From Parachryseolinea silvisoli (GTDB lineage Bacteria; Bacteroidota; Bacteroidia; Cytophagales; Cyclobacteriaceae), in the NCBI RefSeq assembly GCF_021190955.1, contig NZ_JAIOAO010000002.1, forward strand, positions 1,240,001-1,304,000: a stretch of 64,000 nt of DNA, given 5' to 3'. A program made the position numbers and the translations under genes. Positions 16,333 through 25,065 of this stretch are shown here, one piece after another. Every line of letters begins with the position of its first letter. Position 1 is the first letter of the stretch. The notes beneath the pieces are model-generated. The model saw nothing but the letters and a program-made list of their open reading frames with translations, was not told where the DNA came from and ran no database searches.

Positions 16333-17250
16333 ATGGACACACCAAATCGCACGCAAAAAAAAGTCACCCTTTTAGTTATGGCCGCCGGCATGGGAAGCCG
16401 TTACGGAGGCATTAAACAGATCGATGGTTTTGGTCCCAGCGGCGAGACCATCATGGATTATTCCCTTTTTGACGCAGTGCGTGCGGGTTTTACAAAGGTC
16501 GTCTTTATTGTGCGTGATGAAATCCTTGAGACGGTAAAAGAAAAATTCCTGCCAAGGCTGCAAGGCAAAGTAGAGGTTGAATTTGTCGTGCAGTCCATTG
16601 ATAAGCTGATCCCTTCCTCCTATAACATCACCGAGCGCACCAAGCCCTGGGGTACAGGCCATGCGTTGCTGTGCGCCAAAGACGTCATTCAAGAGCCGTT
16701 TGTGGCCATCAATGCCGACGACTTTTACGGCAAAGATGCATTCGCGTCGGTAGCAAATTATTTCAAGAACGATACGACGGGTGCTCACGCCATGGTTGGC
16801 TTTACGTTGAGCAACGTGCTGTCGGAACATGGCAGCGTATCGCGCGGTGTAGGCGAGCAGGATGCCGAAGGTTATTTGCAATCCGTCGTTGAGCGCACGA
16901 CCATCGTACAGGAGAATGGCAAAGTCATTTCGAAAGAAGCTGCCGGCGACCGTGTGCTGGATCCATCGGCGCCCACGTCGATGAACTTCTGGGGGTTCCA
17001 TCCTTCCGTGTTTGCACTGGCCTCGTCGATGTTCGACGACTTCCTGAAAGAAAATAATCAGAACCTTAAGTCGGAGTTTTATATACCCCTGATCGTAAAC
17101 GAGCTGATCCACCGCGGCCAGGGCAAGGTGAAAGTGCTGGGCGGCGGCAACATATGGTTTGGCGTTACCTATAAAGAAGACAAAGAAGAAGTGTCATCTA
17201 AAATCCGGGCGTTGATCGAGAAGGGCGAATACCCTTCAAAGCTCTGGTAA
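16333..17250 (+). CDS. Nucleotidyltransferase (NDP-sugar pyrophosphorylase-like)
   Basis: 305 residues. The N-terminus LLVMAAGMGSRYGGIKQ is the nucleotide-binding G-loop of sugar-phosphate nucleotidyltransferases; INADDFYG holds the metal-binding acidic pair and KPWGTGHALL the base-contacting loop. It activates a sugar 1-phosphate with an NTP, but the sugar and base are not clear: it resembles UTP-glucose-1-phosphate enzymes and a broad Bacteroidota group with unknown substrate. It may supply the glycan cluster at 41853-61658, along with manC, with which it converges (3 bases between stops). Confidence 0.83.
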   Translation: MDTPNRTQKKVTLLVMAAGMGSRYGGIKQIDGFGPSGETIMDYSLFDAVRAGFTKVVFIVRDEILETVKEKFLPRLQGKVEVEFVVQSIDKLIPSSYNITERTKPWGTGHALLCAKDVIQEPFVAINADDFYGKDAFASVANYFKNDTTGAHAMVGFTLSNVLSEHGSVSRGVGEQDAEGYLQSVVERTTIVQENGKVISKEAAGDRVLDPSAPTSMNFWGFHPSVFALASSMFDDFLKENNQNLKSEFYIPLIVNELIHRGQGKVKVLGGGNIWFGVTYKEDKEEVSSKIRALIEKGEYPSKLW

Positions 17251-17253
17251 GAA

Positions 17254-18333
17254 TTATAAGAAGTCGTTGGAGTTCGGGCGGGCTTTCAGGTCATTGACAA
17301 ACCGCCTGAACTGCTCTTCCTTATCTTTTTCACAAACGATCACCACGTTGCCGAATTCCCCGACGAGGTAGCCGTTCAATCCCTGTACAACGATAAGCTT
17401 ATCCGGCGAGCCCTTGACAATGCAGTTGCGGGAGTCGTATAGCTGTGCGTTGGCGCTGATCACGTTGTTATTCTCGTCTTTGGGAGAAATGTCGTGTATG
17501 GATCCCCACGAGCCCAGGTCGCTCCAGGTAAAGTTGCCCAGGCACACATACACGTTAGTGGCTTTTTCCATGACACCGTAGTCGATGGAGATGCTCTTGC
17601 ATTGCGAGTAGGCGCTGAGAATGGCTTCCTTCTCGCCGGGCGTATCGAGGCGGGGCTTTACGCCCTCATCAAACACTTCTGACATTTCGGGCAGGTGTTC
17701 GTGAAAAGCTTTTAAGATGGCCTGTACACCCCAGATAAAGATGCCGGAGTTCCACACGAAGTCACCACTCTCGATGAACTTCTTGGCGAGCGATAGCTCA
17801 GGCTTTTCAGTAAAGGTCTTCACCTTTTTTGCAAAAGCCTTTTCGGTGTGGTATTGAATATAGCCATAGCCCGTCTCGGGACGGGTGGGAGTGATGCCAA
17901 GGGTAATGAGCTTGTCCTGCGCGCGGCCCTGATCAGCGGCCTTGCGAATCACGTCCTGGAACTCCTGTTCTTTCAGGATGAGGTGGTCGGACGGTGTCAC
18001 GACGATCACGCCTTCACTATTCCGTTTTGCGATCTTATAGCTGGCGTATGCGATGCAGCAGGCGGTGTTCTTCCGCATGGGCTCGGCCAGAATCTGGTCT
18101 TCATGCAGGGTTGGCAGCTGTTGGCGTACGAGACCGGCGTGCTCTTCATGCGTGACGACAAATATGTTCTCCTGGGGGCAGATCGGAAGGAAACGCTCAA
18201 ACGTGGATTGGAGTAAGGTTTTTCCTGTACCGAGAACGTCTAAGAATTGCTTGGGTTTAGAATTACGGCTATATGGCCAAAAGCGCACGCCCACGCCACC
18301 GGCCATGAGGACAACATACAGATTTTGATTCAT
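17254..18333 (-). CDS. manC: Mannose-1-phosphate guanylyltransferase
   Basis: 359 residues, the short form without an isomerase domain. VVLMAGGVGVRFWPYSRNSK with PKQFLD is the GTP-binding start; VVTPSDHLI, ETGYGYIQY, FTEKPE (catalytic Lys) and WNSGIFIW are the family's conserved segments. It makes GDP-mannose from mannose 1-phosphate and GTP, a precursor for mannose, fucose and perosamine units in surface glycans and for protein O-mannosylation. Upstream lies KdsD on the same strand, 74 bases away, with three short repeats between. Confidence 0.95.
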   Translation of the reverse strand: MNQNLYVVLMAGGVGVRFWPYSRNSKPKQFLDVLGTGKTLLQSTFERFLPICPQENIFVVTHEEHAGLVRQQLPTLHEDQILAEPMRKNTACCIAYASYKIAKRNSEGVIVVTPSDHLILKEQEFQDVIRKAADQGRAQDKLITLGITPTRPETGYGYIQYHTEKAFAKKVKTFTEKPELSLAKKFIESGDFVWNSGIFIWGVQAILKAFHEHLPEMSEVFDEGVKPRLDTPGEKEAILSAYSQCKSISIDYGVMEKATNVYVCLGNFTWSDLGSWGSIHDISPKDENNNVISANAQLYDSRNCIVKGSPDKLIVVQGLNGYLVGEFGNVVIVCEKDKEEQFRRFVNDLKARPNSNDFL

Positions 18334-18350
18334 TTAAGTGTTTTGTCGAT

Positions 18351-18400
18351 AAGACGTTTTACAAAAGACGTTTAATGCAGAATTTTATAAAAGACTTTTC
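18351..18400. repeat. Three short direct repeats upstream of manC
   Basis: AAGACGTTT at 18351-18359 and 18365-18373, with a related AAGACTTTT at 18391-18399, spaced 14 and 26 bases. They lie within 70 bases of the manC start and could be operator half-sites; the region is AT-rich, so chance is possible. Confidence 0.35.
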
Positions 18401-18407
18401 TGTTTTT

Positions 18408-19418
18408 TTAAACGATTCCTTCCTTTAGCAGGTCGTGCAGGTGAATAAAGCCGGCTACTTTGGTGCCTTCCAGCACAACTAATTGGGTGATATTGTTGGC
18501 CTGCATCTCATGTAAGGCTTTGACTGCAAATTCATCTTTTTCGATCCTTTTGGGATTGGGGCTCATAATACTGGCAGCTTTAAGGTGAGCGAGTTGGGTG
18601 AGGTCGCTGCTCTTCTCGAGCATGCGTCGCAAGTCGCCGTCGGTAATGATACCCAGGAGGTTACGATCGCTGTCAACGACAGCCGTACAACCTAACCTTT
18701 TCGATGAGATTTCCATGATAACATCCTTCAACGGCGATTCAGGGCTTACCAGCGGTAGCTGGTTATTGATATAGATGTCGGAGACCTTTAGGTATAATTG
18801 TTTGCCCAGGGAGCCACCAGGATGGAACTCGGCAAAGTCTTTGCTACTAAAATTGCGAAGCTCGAGCAAGCATACTGCCAGGGCATCGCCTATAGCCATA
18901 TGGGCCGTGGTACTGGTGGTCGGTGCAAGGTTGTTGGGGCACGCTTCCTCCGCAATCGTTGCATTGAGTATAAAATCGGCCTGCTGTGCTAAATATGAAT
19001 TTGTATTGCTCACAAGGGCAACAAGCTTGGAGCCTCTACGTTTCAATAACGGAATTAGTACTTTGACTTCCGGGGTGTTACCACTTTTGGAAATACAAAT
19101 GACAATGTCCTGTTTTTGGATCATGCCCAGATCGCCATGTATAGCATCGGCAGCGTGCATAAACAGCGCCGGGGTTCCGGTAGAGTTCAACGTGGCAACA
19201 ATTTTATTGGCAATGATGGCACTTTTGCCAACGCCTGTAATGACAACTCGCCCGCTTGCAGAATAAATTTCGTTCACGCAGGCTTCGAAGCTATCGTCAA
19301 TAAAATTGGTGAGATTCTGAATTGCTAAGGATTCGTTTATTAATACCTCCTGTGCAATTTTTTTGATATTTTTTCCTAAATTCAATGCCTTTTCAAAATT
19401 ATCTTTGTCTGTTGACAA
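18408..19418 (-). CDS. kdsD: Arabinose-5-phosphate isomerase (KpsF/GutQ family)
   Basis: Up to 336 residues. A SIS domain (about 40-175: VVITGVGKSAIIANKI, STGTPALFMHAADAIHGDLGM, ISKSGNTPE) is followed by two CBS domains (about 205-330: VVDSDRNLLGIITDGDLRRM). It converts ribulose 5-phosphate to arabinose 5-phosphate for Kdo in lipopolysaccharide. No ATG is available at the N-terminus: the frame begins with TTG at 19418 or TTG at 19385. The second fits better, because the likely -7 element for this gene overlaps the first (see 19401-19422). Length against E. coli KdsD (328) also fits the shorter form. Confidence 0.9.
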   Translation of the reverse strand: MSTDKDNFEKALNLGKNIKKIAQEVLINESLAIQNLTNFIDDSFEACVNEIYSASGRVVITGVGKSAIIANKIVATLNSTGTPALFMHAADAIHGDLGMIQKQDIVICISKSGNTPEVKVLIPLLKRRGSKLVALVSNTNSYLAQQADFILNATIAEEACPNNLAPTTSTTAHMAIGDALAVCLLELRNFSSKDFAEFHPGGSLGKQLYLKVSDIYINNQLPLVSPESPLKDVIMEISSKRLGCTAVVDSDRNLLGIITDGDLRRMLEKSSDLTQLAHLKAASIMSPNPKRIEKDEFAVKALHEMQANNITQLVVLEGTKVAGFIHLHDLLKEGIV

Positions 19419-19422
19419 AGAT
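19401..19422. promoter_or_regulatory. Inverted repeat formed by two facing -7 elements
   Basis: Arms ATCTTTGTC and GACAAAGAT, perfect over 9 bp, around TGTT. Each arm is part of TATCTTTG, a match to the Bacteroidota -7 element TAnnTTTG: plus strand 19400-19407 (towards recQ) and minus strand 19423-19416 (towards kdsD). No good -33 element is evident for either. Confidence 0.6.
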
Positions 19423-19441
19423 ATATAACTTATCAGACGAA

Positions 19442-21634
19442 ATGATGTTGGTAGAAGAGAAAGATGCGCTAAAAGAAAGACTTAAAGAAGTATTCGGTTA
19501 CAGCCAGTTTAGAGGTAATCAAGAGACGATTATCCGCAATCTACTGGATGGTAGAAATACATTTGTCATCATGCCGACGGGCGCTGGTAAGTCATTATGC
19601 TATCAGCTGCCGGCGATGATGAAAGACGGCCTTGCGATCGTTATATCACCGCTCATCGCACTCATGAAGAACCAGGTGGATCAAATGAATGCCTACGGTG
19701 TAAACGCACGCTTCTTAAACTCTACCCTGAGCAAGAGTGAGATCACGCGGCTGAAGAAAGATTGTATGAATGGCAACGTAAAGCTTTTATACGTTGCACC
19801 GGAGTCGCTGAACAAAGAAGAGACAATAGAGTTCCTCAAGAAAGTGAATGTAGCCTTCGTTGCCATTGACGAAGCGCACTGTATATCAGAATGGGGCCAT
19901 GACTTCCGTCCGGAATACCGCCGTATTAAGAATATGATTCAGAACCTGGGCGATATGCCGGTGATCGCGTTGACCGCCACCGCCACGCCCAAGGTACAGA
20001 TCGATATTCAGAAGAACTTGCAGATGGAAGAGGCCGATGTATTTATCTCTTCCTTCAACCGTAAGAATCTGTACTACGAGGTTCGTCCTAAAAAAGAGAC
20101 GAAGAAACAGCTGATTAAATTCCTGAAAGAACATAAAGGCAAGTCGGGTGTGATCTATTGCCTCAGCCGTAAGAAGGTGGAGGAGATCGCCCAGCTGCTG
20201 AACGTAAACGGCTTTAAAGCCGCTCCGTACCACGCCGGGCTTGATCCGGATGTGCGGATGAAGAACCAGGACGATTTCCTCAACGAAGAAGTAGACATCA
20301 TCGTGGCAACCATCGCCTTTGGGATGGGTATCGACAAGCCCGATGTGCGCTTTGTGGTACACTACGATGTGCCCAAGTCGCTGGAGGGGTATTACCAGGA
20401 GACCGGCCGCGGTGGTCGTGATGGACTGGAAGGGCTCTGCCTGATGTTCTATAGTCATAACGACCTGAGCAAGCTCGAGAAGTTTAATAAAGATAAGCCG
20501 GTGCAGGAGCGCGAGAATTCGCGCATCCTGCTACAGGAAATGGAATACTATGCAGAGTCGCCGGTATGTCGCCGTCGCCAGCTGCTGCATTACTTCGGTG
20601 AAGAGTATACACAAGAGAACTGCGGTATGTGCGACAACTGCGTACATCCGCGCGAGCGCTTTGACGGCACGGAAGCCGTGAAACTGGTGATACAAGCCGT
20701 AAAACAAACCAACGAGCGCTTTGGTCTGAACCACCTCGTGAACGTTATCCGTGGCACAGAAGATGAATATGTGAAAAGCTACGGCCACTTCGACCTCGCC
20801 GTATATGGCAAGGGTGGTGACGAGGACGTCGACTACTGGAAATCGGTCATTCGCCAGACGCTGATCTATCAATTCCTGGAAAAAGACATTGACAATATCG
20901 GCGCGCTGAAGGTCTCACAAAGAGGTGAGGACTTCCTGCGGAAGCCGCACGCAGTAGAGCTGGCACGCGATCACGACTTTACCACGGAGATTGACGAAGA
21001 AGAAGAGTCAGCCGAACGCATGCCGGTCAACACTAAATCGTACGACGTGAAGTTGTTCGAGATGCTGAAAGCCCTGCGTAAGAAGATTGCCAAGGATAAG
21101 AATCTGCCGCCGTATGTGATCTTCCAGGATCCGTCGCTGGAAGAAATGGCAACGACCTATCCAACCACCAAGGACGAGCTGGCCCAGGTGAACGGTGTGG
21201 GCATGGGCAAGGTGAACAAGTTTGGTGATGAATTCCTGACACTTATTCAGCAGTTCGTAGACGAGCACGACATCGAAACCGCCAATGACGTGGTGGTGAA
21301 GTCGTCGGTAAACAAGTCGAAGACGAAGATCCTGATCATTCAGCAGGTTGATCGTAAGGTGGACCTGGAAGAAATTGCCGAAACGGTGAAGCTGTCGTTT
21401 AGCGACATGCTGACGGAGATCGAAAACATCTGCTACTCGGGCACAAAACTGAACCTGAACTACTACATCGATCAGGTTCTGGACGAGCATAAGCAGGACG
21501 ATATACACGATTACTTCATGAACGCCGATACAGACAGCATGGAGGCCGCCCTGAACGACGATTCCATCGCCGACTATTCAGAGGAGGAAATCCGCCTGAT
21601 GCGTATCAAATTCATGTCTGAATACGCGAACTAA
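19442..21634 (+). CDS. recQ: ATP-dependent DNA helicase RecQ
   Basis: 730 residues from ATG 19442 (an adjacent ATG is at 19445). Helicase motifs: MPTGAGKSLCYQLPA (Walker A), AIDEAHCISEWGHDF (DEAH and RecQ aromatic loop), ALTATATP, ETGRGGRDG. Zinc-binding Cys lie in the segment around CRRRQLLHYFGE and CGMCDNCVHP. A winged-helix region and an HRDC domain (NLPPYVIFQDPSLEEMAT) follow, then about 110 further residues (ILIIQQVDRKVDLEEIAE onward) not present in the 609-residue E. coli protein but usual in Bacteroidota. It unwinds DNA 3' to 5' in repair and fork restart. A hairpin terminator follows. Confidence 0.96.
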   Translation: MMLVEEKDALKERLKEVFGYSQFRGNQETIIRNLLDGRNTFVIMPTGAGKSLCYQLPAMMKDGLAIVISPLIALMKNQVDQMNAYGVNARFLNSTLSKSEITRLKKDCMNGNVKLLYVAPESLNKEETIEFLKKVNVAFVAIDEAHCISEWGHDFRPEYRRIKNMIQNLGDMPVIALTATATPKVQIDIQKNLQMEEADVFISSFNRKNLYYEVRPKKETKKQLIKFLKEHKGKSGVIYCLSRKKVEEIAQLLNVNGFKAAPYHAGLDPDVRMKNQDDFLNEEVDIIVATIAFGMGIDKPDVRFVVHYDVPKSLEGYYQETGRGGRDGLEGLCLMFYSHNDLSKLEKFNKDKPVQERENSRILLQEMEYYAESPVCRRRQLLHYFGEEYTQENCGMCDNCVHPRERFDGTEAVKLVIQAVKQTNERFGLNHLVNVIRGTEDEYVKSYGHFDLAVYGKGGDEDVDYWKSVIRQTLIYQFLEKDIDNIGALKVSQRGEDFLRKPHAVELARDHDFTTEIDEEEESAERMPVNTKSYDVKLFEMLKALRKKIAKDKNLPPYVIFQDPSLEEMATTYPTTKDELAQVNGVGMGKVNKFGDEFLTLIQQFVDEHDIETANDVVVKSSVNKSKTKILIIQQVDRKVDLEEIAETVKLSFSDMLTEIENICYSGTKLNLNYYIDQVLDEHKQDDIHDYFMNADTDSMEAALNDDSIADYSEEEIRLMRIKFMSEYAN

Positions 21635-21640
21635 GAAATC

Positions 21641-21704
21641 CAATCTGCCGGCTGGCGGTGGCGCACCTTTTCAGAGGAGTGCCACCGCCGGCCAGATTGT
21701 TTTT
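21641..21704 (+). terminator. Terminator of recQ
   Basis: A long GC-rich hairpin: CAATCTG...GGTGGC pairs with GCCACC...CAGATTG with a small bulge (21641-21699), followed by five T (21700-21704). It begins 7 bases after the recQ stop. Confidence 0.88.
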
Positions 21705-21722
21705 ATTACCGGATTTCGCGTC

Positions 21723-21730
21723 TATCTTTG
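21723..21730 (+). promoter_or_regulatory. Bacteroidota-type -7 promoter element for purD
   Basis: TATCTTTG, 22 bases before the purD ATG and 18 bases after the recQ terminator. No clear -33 TTTG at the expected 19-21 base distance. Confidence 0.55.
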
Positions 21731-21752
21731 AGGTTCAACGAGATTTGAACCC

Positions 21753-23039
21753 ATGAATATCCTCATAATTGGTAACGGCGGCAGGGAGCATGCTTTGGCC
21801 TGGAAGATTCGTCAGAGTCCCCGGTGCAGCAAGCTGTTTGTGGCCCCCGGCAACCCGGGCACGGCCCAGGTAGCGGAGAATGTGCCCATTGCAACCGACG
21901 ACTTTTCCAGCCTGGGCGAATTTTGTCTTGCCCAATCCATCAGCCTGCTGGTGGTCGGCCCTGAGGCGCCGCTGGTAAAAGGCATCCGCGACTATTTCGA
22001 ACAAGACCCCAAGCTTCAACATATTCTAATCGTAGGGCCCGGCAAAGTGGGTGCTCAGCTGGAAGGAAGCAAGGATTTCTCCAAGCAGTTTATGGTGCGC
22101 AATGGCATTCCCACCGCCAAAGCCCGCACCTTTATGGCCGCCGAGTTGGACCAGGCCATGGATTATATCAGCACGTGTAAGCCCCCGATCGTATTGAAGG
22201 CCGACGGCCTCGCCGCTGGCAAAGGCGTGATCATCAGCCTGAGCCAGACAGAGGCCAAAGCCGTGATCAAAGACATGCTGGTGAACAAGAAGTTTGGTGA
22301 AGCCAGCGCTAAAGTGCTGATCGAAGAATTTCTGAACGGCATCGAAGTGTCGGTGTTTGTACTGACCGACGGTAAAGATTATGTCATTCTGCCTGAAGCA
22401 AAAGACTATAAACGCATTGGCGATGGTGATACCGGTCCGAATACGGGCGGTATGGGCGCAGTGTCGCCCGTGGTGTTTGCTACCCCGGCTTTTATGAAGC
22501 GGGTAGAAGACGAAGTAGTAAAACCTACGATTGCGGGCCTCCAAAAGGACGGTATTGACTATAAAGGATTTATATTCGTAGGAATTATGAACGTGGGTGG
22601 CACCCCTTATGTAATCGAGTACAACGCCCGCATGGGCGACCCCGAGACACAGGCGGTAATGCCCCGTATTAAAAGTGACCTGGTCGATCTGCTGGAAGCT
22701 GTGGGCAAAGGTGCCCTGCAAGGCAAGACCATCGAGATCGATCCGGACCATTCCGTAACGATCGCGCTGGTATCCGGCGGCTACCCGGGTGAATATGAAA
22801 AAGGCAAGGCGATTGATGGCCTGGGCAACTATGAGCCTACGCTGGTCTTCCATGCCGGCACCAAGCAGCAACAGGACAAGGTTGTGACCGAAGGTGGGCG
22901 TGTGCTGGCCGTGTCGGGTAAAGGATCGTCGCTGGAAGATGCTCGTGCAAAGGCCTACGCAGTGGCCGATCAGATTCAATGGGATGGCCTGTACTTCCGG
23001 AAGGATATCGGCCAGGATTTGTTGAACTTTAAAATATAA
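21753..23039 (+). CDS. purD: Phosphoribosylamine-glycine ligase
   Basis: 428 residues. The N-terminus NILIIGNGGREHALAWKI is the GARS N domain; the ATP-grasp core has KADGLAAGKGV, IEEFLNGIEVSVF and NTGGMGAVSP; YNARMGDPETQAVMPR holds metal- and ATP-contacting residues. It joins 5-phosphoribosylamine and glycine in the second step of purine synthesis. The PSP1 gene follows after 5 bases and gldH overlaps that, so the three probably form one transcript. Confidence 0.97.
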   Translation: MNILIIGNGGREHALAWKIRQSPRCSKLFVAPGNPGTAQVAENVPIATDDFSSLGEFCLAQSISLLVVGPEAPLVKGIRDYFEQDPKLQHILIVGPGKVGAQLEGSKDFSKQFMVRNGIPTAKARTFMAAELDQAMDYISTCKPPIVLKADGLAAGKGVIISLSQTEAKAVIKDMLVNKKFGEASAKVLIEEFLNGIEVSVFVLTDGKDYVILPEAKDYKRIGDGDTGPNTGGMGAVSPVVFATPAFMKRVEDEVVKPTIAGLQKDGIDYKGFIFVGIMNVGGTPYVIEYNARMGDPETQAVMPRIKSDLVDLLEAVGKGALQGKTIEIDPDHSVTIALVSGGYPGEYEKGKAIDGLGNYEPTLVFHAGTKQQQDKVVTEGGRVLAVSGKGSSLEDARAKAYAVADQIQWDGLYFRKDIGQDLLNFKI

Positions 23040-23044
23040 CCACT

Positions 23045-24520
23045 ATGGGATGTTCCTGTGGAACGAAAAGTAAAGACGGTAAAGTCGCCGGCTGCCAGAA
23101 CAACGGCGCGTGTGAGACCGGCGGCTGTAATAAGATGAATGTATTCGACTGGCTGTCGAACATGGATGTGCCGGTAGAAGATAAATTTAATATCGTAGAA
23201 GTGCGCTTTAAGAATGGCCGCAAGGAGTTCTTTCGCAACGTCGATAGGCTGGGACTAACCACGGGCGATGCCGTGGTGGTAGAAGTTCCCAACGGTCATC
23301 ACATCGGCCACGTATCGCTGCAGGGCGAGCTGGTGCGGTTGCAGATGCAAAAGAAGAAGATCGCCAACGACGGCGAGATCAAAAAGATATACCGCCTGGC
23401 GCACCAGAAAGACCTCGAGAAATTTGAAGAGGTAAAGAAACGAGAGCTGCCTACGCTATACCGCACGCGCGAGATTGTCCGTGATCTGAAACTCGAAATG
23501 AAGCTGTCGGATATCGAATACCAGGCCGACAATATCAAAGCAACATTCTTTTATTCGGCCGACGACCGGGTAGACTTCCGCGAGCTGATCAAGCTCCTGG
23601 CAGGCGAGTTTAAGATTCGCGTAGAGATGCGGCAAATCAGTCTGCGCCAGGAAGCAGGCCGCCTCGGTGGCATCGGTGTCTGTGGCCGTGAGCTGTGCTG
23701 CTCCACCTGGCTAACCGATTTTAAGAACGTGGCAACGAGCGCGGCGCGCTACCAAAACCTGTCGTTGAACCCCAGCAAACTGTCGGGCCAATGTGGACGC
23801 CTGAAGTGCTGTCTGAATTACGAGCTGGAAACCTATATGGACGCGCTGGAGGATATACCGAAGATCGAAGCGCCGTTGCAGACCGAAAAAGGTGAAGCAA
23901 CGCTGCAGAAGACCGATATCTTCCGCAAGATCATGTGGTTTGGCTTCAAAGAAGAAAACACCTGGTACCCGCTCAACATCGAGCGCGTGAACCACATCTT
24001 ACGCATGAACCGCGAGGGCAAACGCCCGGCGACACTGGATATCGACATTGTAGAAGAGAAAGTCATGGGCGGCCCGCTGAACAGCGATCTGGACCAGATG
24101 GACAAGAAGTTCAAGAACAAGTCGCGCACCAAGAAGAAAAAGAAAAAGGGCCCCGAGAGTGGTCAGGGACGTGGCAATACCAACGCTCAGGCCGCTGGTG
24201 CAGAAGGTGCCGCGCCAACAAAAGACACACACAATGCTGCGGGCGACCAGGTGCAAAGTGGCGGCGGCCGGCAGCAACAGCGAAATTCGGGCGGCAACAA
24301 CCCGCAGCAAAAAAATAACCCGCAGAACCGCCAGGGACAAGGCCAGGGAAATCCTCGTGGCAACCGCGAACAACGCGGCGGTGGTGGCAGTGAAGGGGGT
24401 GGCGGTAACCGCGAAGGGCGGAGCCGTAACCGTAACCGTGGGAATCGCGGCGGCGGACAAGGCCGGGAGAACCGCGGTGGAGGAGAAGGTCAAACGCCCA
24501 AACCCGATAACCCGCAATGA
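23045..24520 (+). CDS. PSP1-domain protein (RicT/YaaT-like) with RGG-type tail
   Basis: 491 residues. A cysteine-rich start (GCSCGTK, GCQNNGACETGGCNK: five Cys by residue 28) could hold a metal or Fe-S cluster. The PSP1 core (about 40-300) has RLGGIGVCGRELCCSTWL and GQCGRLKCCLNYE. From about residue 360 the protein becomes a Lys-rich patch and then a long Gly/Asn/Gln/Arg tail with RGG-like units (NREQRGGGG, RNRNRGNRGGG), probably disordered and RNA-binding. RicT in Bacillus works with RNase Y in mRNA processing; the Bacteroidota role is less known. Sits between purD and gldH. Confidence 0.9.
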   Translation: MGCSCGTKSKDGKVAGCQNNGACETGGCNKMNVFDWLSNMDVPVEDKFNIVEVRFKNGRKEFFRNVDRLGLTTGDAVVVEVPNGHHIGHVSLQGELVRLQMQKKKIANDGEIKKIYRLAHQKDLEKFEEVKKRELPTLYRTREIVRDLKLEMKLSDIEYQADNIKATFFYSADDRVDFRELIKLLAGEFKIRVEMRQISLRQEAGRLGGIGVCGRELCCSTWLTDFKNVATSAARYQNLSLNPSKLSGQCGRLKCCLNYELETYMDALEDIPKIEAPLQTEKGEATLQKTDIFRKIMWFGFKEENTWYPLNIERVNHILRMNREGKRPATLDIDIVEEKVMGGPLNSDLDQMDKKFKNKSRTKKKKKKGPESGQGRGNTNAQAAGAEGAAPTKDTHNAAGDQVQSGGGRQQQRNSGGNNPQQKNNPQNRQGQGQGNPRGNREQRGGGGSEGGGGNREGRSRNRNRGNRGGGQGRENRGGGEGQTPKPDNPQ

Positions 24521-24996
24521 GCGTGAGAGCCGTATGGATGATCGTCGCAGGACTGCTGGTAGCGGCCTGCGGTGACGACAACCGTGTGTACGAGAAGTAT
24601 ATAGACTTTGAAGACCGCCATTGGTTGGTATCCGAAAAGCCCGAGTTCGAATTCGACATACAGGATACACAAGCGCGGTATGACATTATCGGGAACATCA
24701 GAAACGAAGTGTCCTATCCGTGGTCAAGAATTTTTATTACCTATTATCTGAATGACTCGACCGGCAAGCAGCTGCATAAAAACCTGCTCGGCAATTACCT
24801 GTTTGACGCCAAGTCAGGTAAGCCGCTAGGCACGAGCGGGCTGGGCGATATATATGATCACCAGCTGGTATTGTTAAGTAACTATCAGTTCTCCAAGCCG
24901 GGGAAGTATACTGTAAAGCTGGAGCAGTTTATGCGGAAGGATACGCTCGATGGCGTGTTGGCCGTGGGCCTGCGGGTGGAGAAGATTGTGCCGTAA
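24517..24996 (+). CDS. gldH: Gliding motility lipoprotein GldH
   Basis: 159 residues. A lipoprotein signal ends at Cys18 (LLVAACGDD). The body matches GldH: RVYEKYIDFEDRHW, GNIRNEVSYPWSRIF, LFDAKSGKPLGTSGLGDIYD, and QFMRKDTLDGVLAVGLRVE near the end. GldH is needed for gliding in Flavobacterium johnsoniae and is tied to the type IX secretion/gliding machinery. Start overlaps the PSP1 stop (ATGA). No other gld or spr gene is in the window. A perfect two-way terminator follows. Confidence 0.92.
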   Translation: MSVRAVWMIVAGLLVAACGDDNRVYEKYIDFEDRHWLVSEKPEFEFDIQDTQARYDIIGNIRNEVSYPWSRIFITYYLNDSTGKQLHKNLLGNYLFDAKSGKPLGTSGLGDIYDHQLVLLSNYQFSKPGKYTVKLEQFMRKDTLDGVLAVGLRVEKIVP

Positions 24997-25012
24997 AGTA
25001 AGTAAAAGCCAT

Positions 25013-25052
25013 AAAAAAGAAGGGCGGGATATACATCCCGCCCTTCTTTTTT
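25013..25052. terminator. Bidirectional terminator between gldH and hom
   Basis: An 18-bp perfect stem (AAAAAAGAAGGGCGGGAT and its complement) with a 4-base loop; T tracts arise on both strands. It serves gldH from the left and the methionine operon, which ends at 25066, from the right. Confidence 0.95.
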
Positions 25053-25065
25053 ATTACGCCTTTAT

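Noticed and set aside
24111-24698. Long minus-strand frames opposite the Gly/Arg-rich tail of the PSP1 protein
   Set aside because: GC-rich repetitive codons leave the complement open by chance; the plus strand has the conserved protein.
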